Assembly: GCA_900660155.1 (NCBI GenBank)
Contig: CABFPE010000098.1
Coordinates: 628,100-652,125, forward strand
Length of the DNA stretch: 24,026 nucleotides
Source: Hofstenia miamia
Lineage: Eukaryota; Xenacoelomorpha; Acoela; Hofsteniidae
Direction: 5' to 3'
The notes under the pieces were generated by a model. That model worked only from the letters and a program-made list of their open reading frames with translations, made no database searches and had not been told where the DNA came from. Shown here piece by piece: positions 19,171 through 24,026 of this stretch. Made by a program: the position numbers and the translations under genes. Positions within the stretch are counted from its first letter, which is position 1. Each line of letters starts with the position of its first letter.

Positions 19171-21803
19171 TTAACCCTTTGGCTGCCGTATGCGACTCAA
19201 GTAGAACAAAAACAATTTGGTCTCGACTGCCAAATTCGACTTTAGTCCACATGTTGCAAAAAACATTTTCTTGCTCTCCGCCTTCGAGATAAGTCTTTAC
19301 AGTTGCCATAGAAATCCGAATTAGCCATTTTTCACCAATTGCCATTAAACTGAGGTTAAATGTCATCAGTCTGCATTCTCTGCTCACATGGACAGGGTAA
19401 GTTTACGTGTTGCTCTTGCTTCGTGAAAAATTATGAAGTGACTATATACAATAAATATACTACATTTCTGTAAATCACTATAAAGTATTTTTAAAAATAC
19501 GAATTATTATTATAATATATTATACATAACATGATCAGTAAATATAAAATAGAAACTACGCTTTCACAAGTGGGTAAATTCCAGTTGTAAGGTAGCCAAT
19601 TAGTGATTTTGAAGGAAGGTTATTTTTGAATTATATTTTATTAATTACAGGCCCAATTTATCATTAACTGCAAACGAAAAAGAGTTAATGAGGTGCTATT
19701 GGAAGATAGCATTTCCCAACTGGTTCTCGATTCCGATTCAGATGAGGAAGAGAAATATTTTAAATCTTCAAACAGCGACTCAGATTCAGAGAATGATCCA
19801 ACTCCCGTCACGATACCCACAGAAGGAAACTATCTGGTCAAGTGTTAGTGATGTGCTCCAAACTGATTCTGAAAAATTAGTTGGCGAAAAAGAATTCGTA
19901 GATAAAGAAAGATTAATTATAGGCGAGAATTTGAATGCTTTTCAATGGTTTGAGAAACTTTTCCAGTGATATTTATGAGCATGTGAGCAATGAAACTGCG
20001 CGGTACATGATTGAGAAACTGCAGCCTTTACCACCTCGATCAAGATTTCACAAATGGCATGATATTGATTCCTGCTGAAATAAAGGCTTTTATTGCTGTT
20101 AAGATTGCAATGGGTATAGTAAAAAAGCCATCACTCTCATAATATTTCAAATGATCATTTTTACTTTAAACTTTTGGGTTCTCATCAGTTTTTAGCAGAA
20201 AGGATTATGAACTAATACGTTCATTTAGTCATTTTGCTGAAAATGATAACAGTCAAGATGATCGATTGTATTACAATCAGGCCAATCATAAATATGACAA
20301 AAGATTTGTATACTTCTGTGTACAATGCCAGTAAAGAAATTTGTGAGGACGAGTCAATACTAAAATCCAAAGGATGTTTGTTTTTCAAAAAGTATTTACC
20401 AAATAAGCCTTCAGCAAAATGGGGAGTAAAGATATGGTCACTTTGTGACTCTAAAACTGGGTATTCGTTGAAGTTCAATGTTTATACAGGAAAAGAGTGA
20501 ACATACTTTTGAAAGTCATGTTGTTCAGTCTTCTTACAAGCTTTGAGAATAAGGGTCACATTGTTTTCACTGATAATTTCTATTCAAGTGTTAACCTCTA
20601 TAAAAACCCTGAGAATTAAGAACACTGGTGCACGTGGTACTGTTAGGGCAAATCGTAAGGGTTTGCCATCTGATATGAAAAGAATGAAAATGAAACGAGG
20701 AGACCTTCCAGCTATCTGGTTAAACCAGAATAAAACTATGGCTGCTTCTACAATGCAAGATACAGCAAAAGTACATGTAATTTCAACTGTGGGAGATTGC
20801 TCAGTAAAGAAAGTCACAGTAAAATCAAAAAAGGGAAATAGAGTTGTTCATAAGTCAAATATTCAGATGAATTACAATAAGGATATGGGAGGTGTAGGTA
20901 ATTTTGATCAGTTATGTGCAACATATCCTTTCAGCAGACGATCAACGAAATGGTACCAAGTTATCTGATATTTCATCATTGAGGTTGCACTTGTGAACTT
21001 AAGAATATGTTTCAACTTGCAAAACCCAAATAAACAGTTAAGAAGCCAGAAGAGGCTAGCCATTATTCATAGCCTTTTGGAAGGATATGCACGAATGAAG
21101 ACTAGTCAAAGAGGGTATCGGCTTTCACCGTCAGCAGTCGTAAACAGACTGAAAGAACGACACATTTCATTGACAAATATGAAGGTAACCACAACCAAAT
21201 TGTGTAGTTTGTTCAATAATGCTCGGTGCAAAGTAAAAGGCAGGGGCTAGTGTAAAAGGAAGCAAACTAGTTACTATTGCAAAGATTGCAATGGACAACC
21301 ACTATTGTGCACTATATCCTGCTTTGAAATATACCACACTGCAAAGAACTTCAAAAAGGTTTGTAATTGCTAAATGGAGAAATGCTTTAGATCATGATAA
21401 TGTAGTTCTATACATTTCTGTTTTTTCGAAAGTGATTTGGCAACAATTATTTTATATTTTCATTATTTTTTTAGTTAATGTGTATTAAAAATGTTAAAAG
21501 TCTATGCGTTTTATTTATACACCTTATATCAAATAAAATATATTATGAGTAGAAAAAAAGGTAGTAAAAGGTCATTTACATTCCCAGTACAGAAATCTGA
21601 AAATGTCTGGAATTTAGTTAATATTGCTAATTTTTTTCATTTCTAAGACTCACATCAAATTTTTTCGTCAAATTATGAACGTAGATGCTTAATTTCATAG
21701 AAAACAATAATCAAAAAAGAAAATGAAAGAAGTTGATTTTTTCATGGAAAATGCATCATTTGGGAATAAAAAATTTTCGAGGCGGTGGCAGCTAAATGGT
21801 TGA
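19171..21803 (+). mobile_element. Nearly full-length piggyBac element, dead
   Basis: The element body is 19175-21799 (2,625 bp). The left end follows the target TTAA (19171-19174) and reads CCCTTTGGCTGCC. The right end, read inward on the minus strand, is CCATTTAGCTGCC, two mismatches in 13, next to TTGA (21800-21803), a one-base decay of TTAA. TTAA duplication and CCY ends are the piggyBac hallmark. CGACT occurs three times within the first 70 bp of the left end and may be a subterminal transposase site. The interior holds a broken transposase in the same orientation. Confidence 0.93.
19388..21350 (+). pseudogene. piggyBac-type transposase, intron-containing and broken
   Basis: Exon 1 would be ATG GAC AGG (19388-19396), followed by GTAAGT. 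The intron 19397-19650 ends TTAATTACAG, and exon 2 continues in frame as AQFIINCKRKRVNE, then the acidic N-terminus (LVLDSDSDEEEKYF). A stop at 19846-19848 and at least five frame breaks follow. Recognisable blocks are LNAFQWFEKLF with IYEHVSNETARYMIEKLQPL; IPAEIKAFIAVKIAMGIVKK; KEICEDESILKSKG with the first catalytic Asp (codon 20348); NKPSAKWGVKIWSLCDSKTGY; VFTDNFYSS with the second Asp (codon 20572); GTVRANRKGLPSDM; and YNKDMGGVGNFDQLCATYPF, where GGVD has become GGVG (codon 20897, GGT), so the third catalytic Asp is lost. A Cys-rich C-terminal finger (CKDC...C...CFEIYH) lies at 21251-21350. Family assignment is from these motifs. Confidence 0.93.
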
Positions 21804-22296
21804 TAGAGAAACGTCCGTTTGGAAATTACTTTTGAAAGTTACCAAAGTTAGATTTTAAGCAGGGGCGGCGGAACCGCTCCCAATATTGCAAAGGCCGAGG
21901 CTAGGGAATGCTTTATTTAAGGCAAGGCTACATCTTGAGAGGGTGCAAAATCAACTAGTTTCAAGCCACATCCAAACTCACAAATGAAGAACTCAAGAAG
22001 TCAGTGATTCCCTTTTTAGGTATATCAATCCCTTATCTTATATTTAGCATATCAAATTTCAATAGGCTAATTTTATATGTAAATTTATGCTAATTACAAA
22101 ACAGCGCCAAAAAATTCACCAGTTTCACTATTCTCATAATATCCCTTTATCAATTGCAGTAATTTCAATGAAAGTGACCATATGTTGAAAGAACTTGCCC
22201 ATGGGTAGACTGAAAAACAAAAAACTATGAAAATTGGTTTTAAGGGAAATCTACAGGGATAGCACTAAAAGTGGTGAAAATTTCACCAATCATACA

Positions 22297-22312
22297 TATT
22301 ATTATTATTATT
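22297..22312. repeat. (ATT)n microsatellite
   Basis: A short run of ATT/TTA triplets inside the 21860-23827 element. Confidence 0.8.
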
Positions 22313-22559
22313 AGGATATCTCATGTTCTAAGAAGTCTCATCACACAATTATGGTACAAAATGTAGTACCTGTATTGTAGATAATGTGTGCAAAATTTGA
22401 ATGCCCTACCTCTAACCATTCCTGAGAAATTGTGAGAGCATGTAAAAATGCAATTTTGAGAAAAAGCAAATAAAGTTTAAAATGCTCATTATTTAGGTAA
22501 CAAACAATTCATAGTTTCTACAAAGGGCATAATAAATGACTTTTTACTCTTACCGACAT

Positions 22560-23160
22560 CTAGAAATTGCCTGCCAAGTAAGTTGGGTCAGCTTTTTGTG
22601 ATTTTGAGGGAACTGATTTGCTTTGGCGGGCCTGTATAGCTGCCTGATTACCAGCAACGTAAGTGTTTTGAACTCTTTTTCTGTCAATCATTTGAAAACT
22701 TTGCTGTAAAAGGCGCACATGACTGAGTCCAAGAACCTGGAAGATACTAAGTCTCCCAAGTTCATCATTATATGCAATGGTGGCATCATCCACTGTCAAT
22801 TGAAGGCGTGTATGGCCAGCGAAGTTTGTGTTTGACATCGCTCCCATTACAGATTATGGAAGCTTTCATTTGTATTTTGAATGCCTCCATGCAAGCACTT
22901 GAGGAGTAGTTAATCAGATGGCAAATATTCAAACAGTTTAATTTGATCACAAACAGAGTCTGGTAAGGCATTGTTTTATCGCTTAGCATCCGATAAGTTA
23001 TGACACCACTGATCACAGTCACTGTGGTTCCGACGTCTGCGCTTCCAGATCGCCATTATCGATCTTTTCATAGCGTACAGATCCCCAGTATTATTCTTTA
23101 TGCCATAATGTCCTTGGATCCTAGTAATTGCTTTTTGAGTCAATCTACTTTGATGTTTTT
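22560..23160 (-). pseudogene. Broken Mutator-like (PF20700-type) transposase, C-terminal half
   Basis: On the minus strand, pieces in three frames read in the order I recall for animal Mutator-like transposases. ITRIQGHYG...GDLYAMKRSIMAIWK and HSDCDQWCHN cover about 23000-23130, the Cys/His part. LHGGIQNTNESFHNL, a TAA, then WERC covers about 22840-22905. After a frameshift, an intact 95-residue frame (22560-22847) begins near NTNFAGHTRLQLTVDDATIA, continues FQVLGLSHVRLLQQ and DRKRVQNTYVAGNQAAIQAR, and ends YLAGNF. The stop in place of an aliphatic residue before WERC and two or more frameshifts make it inactive. The N-terminal half is not detectable up to the element end. The family name is from memory; the order of motifs is what the sequence shows. 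Confidence 0.8.
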
Positions 23161-23835
23161 ATGTAAATTAAGGAAAATTGATTTTTTGAGCCAAAATAAC
23201 TTCACTCAGTCTGTAGCCTTGCTTTAAAACAAAAAAATAAATATTTTTTCCATAAGCAATAAATATTGTTTTGATGTACATTTCGTGAAATATTGTTTGA
23301 ATGAAGCATCACAGGACAGTGTAGATATTTGTTGTACTGCAGAGAGGCCGGAGTTGTGAGGTCGAGAGTATAGAGTATATCCCAGTGGAAAAATAGCATA
23401 GCTATTAAAAGGAAAATTGACAGTATTTCATTAGTATGTATGCATATTGATTTCTAAACAAGAAGTAGCGACAAAATTTATTAATAATGAGCGACACGTT
23501 ATTTATTTTGGTAATAAAGGTGGATTTTCATTGCTTATTCATATTGTATTTTGTTATTCATTTTTATATTTTTGCTTGAATTTCATAGTTAAGTAGTTTT
23601 TTTATTTTGTATGTACTGATTTTGATGGCTTCTTGCTTACTTGGTTTTTTAATTCAAACTTTGATAGTTTGACATGTGAAATTTGCGTTAGCAGCCAGTG
23701 AATGAAAACACCATACTAGTGGTTAAAATAACCACTCGACTAAATCGTGACATGAAATAATTATCACATCGTGCCATTTAAATCTTGAGGTGAGCCCCCC
23801 AATAAAAAATCTATTCCGCCGCCGCTGATTTGAAG

Positions 23836-24026
23836 GTAAAACTGAGTTTCAAATGAAAATTTTTATCTTCGGAATTGGGGCTGTGGTAATCCTCTCTGAT
23901 GTCAGTACTTCACATATCAATGTAAAAATATGTATGCTAATGCTTTGATATTCAAAAAAACTTAAAGAAATCAAATTTCGAAAAAAATTTAAAAAATTCT
24001 GTGAAATTCTATATATATATATATAT
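23836..24026. other. Right edge, non-coding, ending in (AT)n
   Basis: No gene. A pure AT run starts at 24011 and continues to the window edge, so its full length is unseen. Confidence 0.7.

Larger units (their letters stand above)
21852..23835. mobile_element. 1,968-bp element with hAT-like ends enclosing a Mutator-like transposase
   Basis: The body is 21860-23827. The left end CAGGGGCGGCGGAA and the right end read inward (CAGCGGCGGCGGAA) differ at one of 14 positions. The flanking octamers ATTTTAAG (21852-21859) and ATTTGAAG (23828-23835) match at seven of eight. Terminus style and 8-bp duplication suggest hAT, but the only protein trace inside (22560-23160, minus strand) is Mutator-like. 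A perfect hairpin AGTGGTTA-AAA-TAACCACT (23718-23736) lies about 90 bp from the right end. The element is 60 bp from the piggyBac right end. Confidence 0.85.

Noticed and set aside
1..24026. tRNA, rRNA or CRISPR features
   Set aside because: No tRNA-like cloverleaf with A and B boxes, no rRNA signature and no regularly spaced repeats were seen on either strand; GTTCAA-like words inside the 17160 MITE are too isolated to be a B box.

Overview
The window is AT-rich, intron-bearing, transposon-laden DNA that reads as a draft assembly of an invertebrate animal nuclear genome. It has GT-AG splice signals, AATAAA polyadenylation signals, many (TA)n runs and a run of Ns. Its mobile elements are mostly animal types: a CR1/Jockey-like LINE, piggyBac, a Mutator-like transposase and short elements with hAT-like ends. 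There is no operon structure and there are no bacterial signals. I cannot name the species from sequence alone.

Layout: 1-1466 is mostly non-coding, with one possible terminal exon (677-780). A decayed LINE reverse transcriptase with an internal deletion lies at 1467-2468. A fold-back element with 25-bp inverted ends and degenerate TTAGGG-like arms lies at 3384-4115. From about 4.1 to 10.7 kb there is no convincing gene, but there is a 39-bp palindrome (5169-5207), diverged direct repeats, and short elements with hAT-like ends at 7407-7685 (perfect 8-bp target duplication) and 9708-9800. The only intact-looking gene is at 10741-11472, which encodes an unrecognised 243-residue type I membrane protein. 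A large decayed open frame of unknown family occupies 13948-15766 on the minus strand next to a gap in a (TA)n run, and a LINE endonuclease scrap follows at 15966-16154.

The right third holds a 100-bp short element (17160-17259), a probable last coding exon with polyGln/polyHis (17677-17844, minus strand), a nearly complete but dead piggyBac element (19175-21799) whose transposase has an in-frame intron and a lost third catalytic Asp, and, 60 bp further on, a 1,968-bp element (21860-23827) with hAT-like ends that encloses a broken Mutator-like (PF20700-type) transposase.

No gene cluster here looks like a cooperating pathway. The window is best read as gene-poor sequence shaped by successive insertions. 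The items most likely to be new are the 243-residue membrane protein, the unidentified minus-strand frame at 14-15.8 kb, the telomere-like fold-back element, and the pairing of hAT-like ends with a Mutator-like transposase. Protein-family statements rest on remembered motifs, not on a search.
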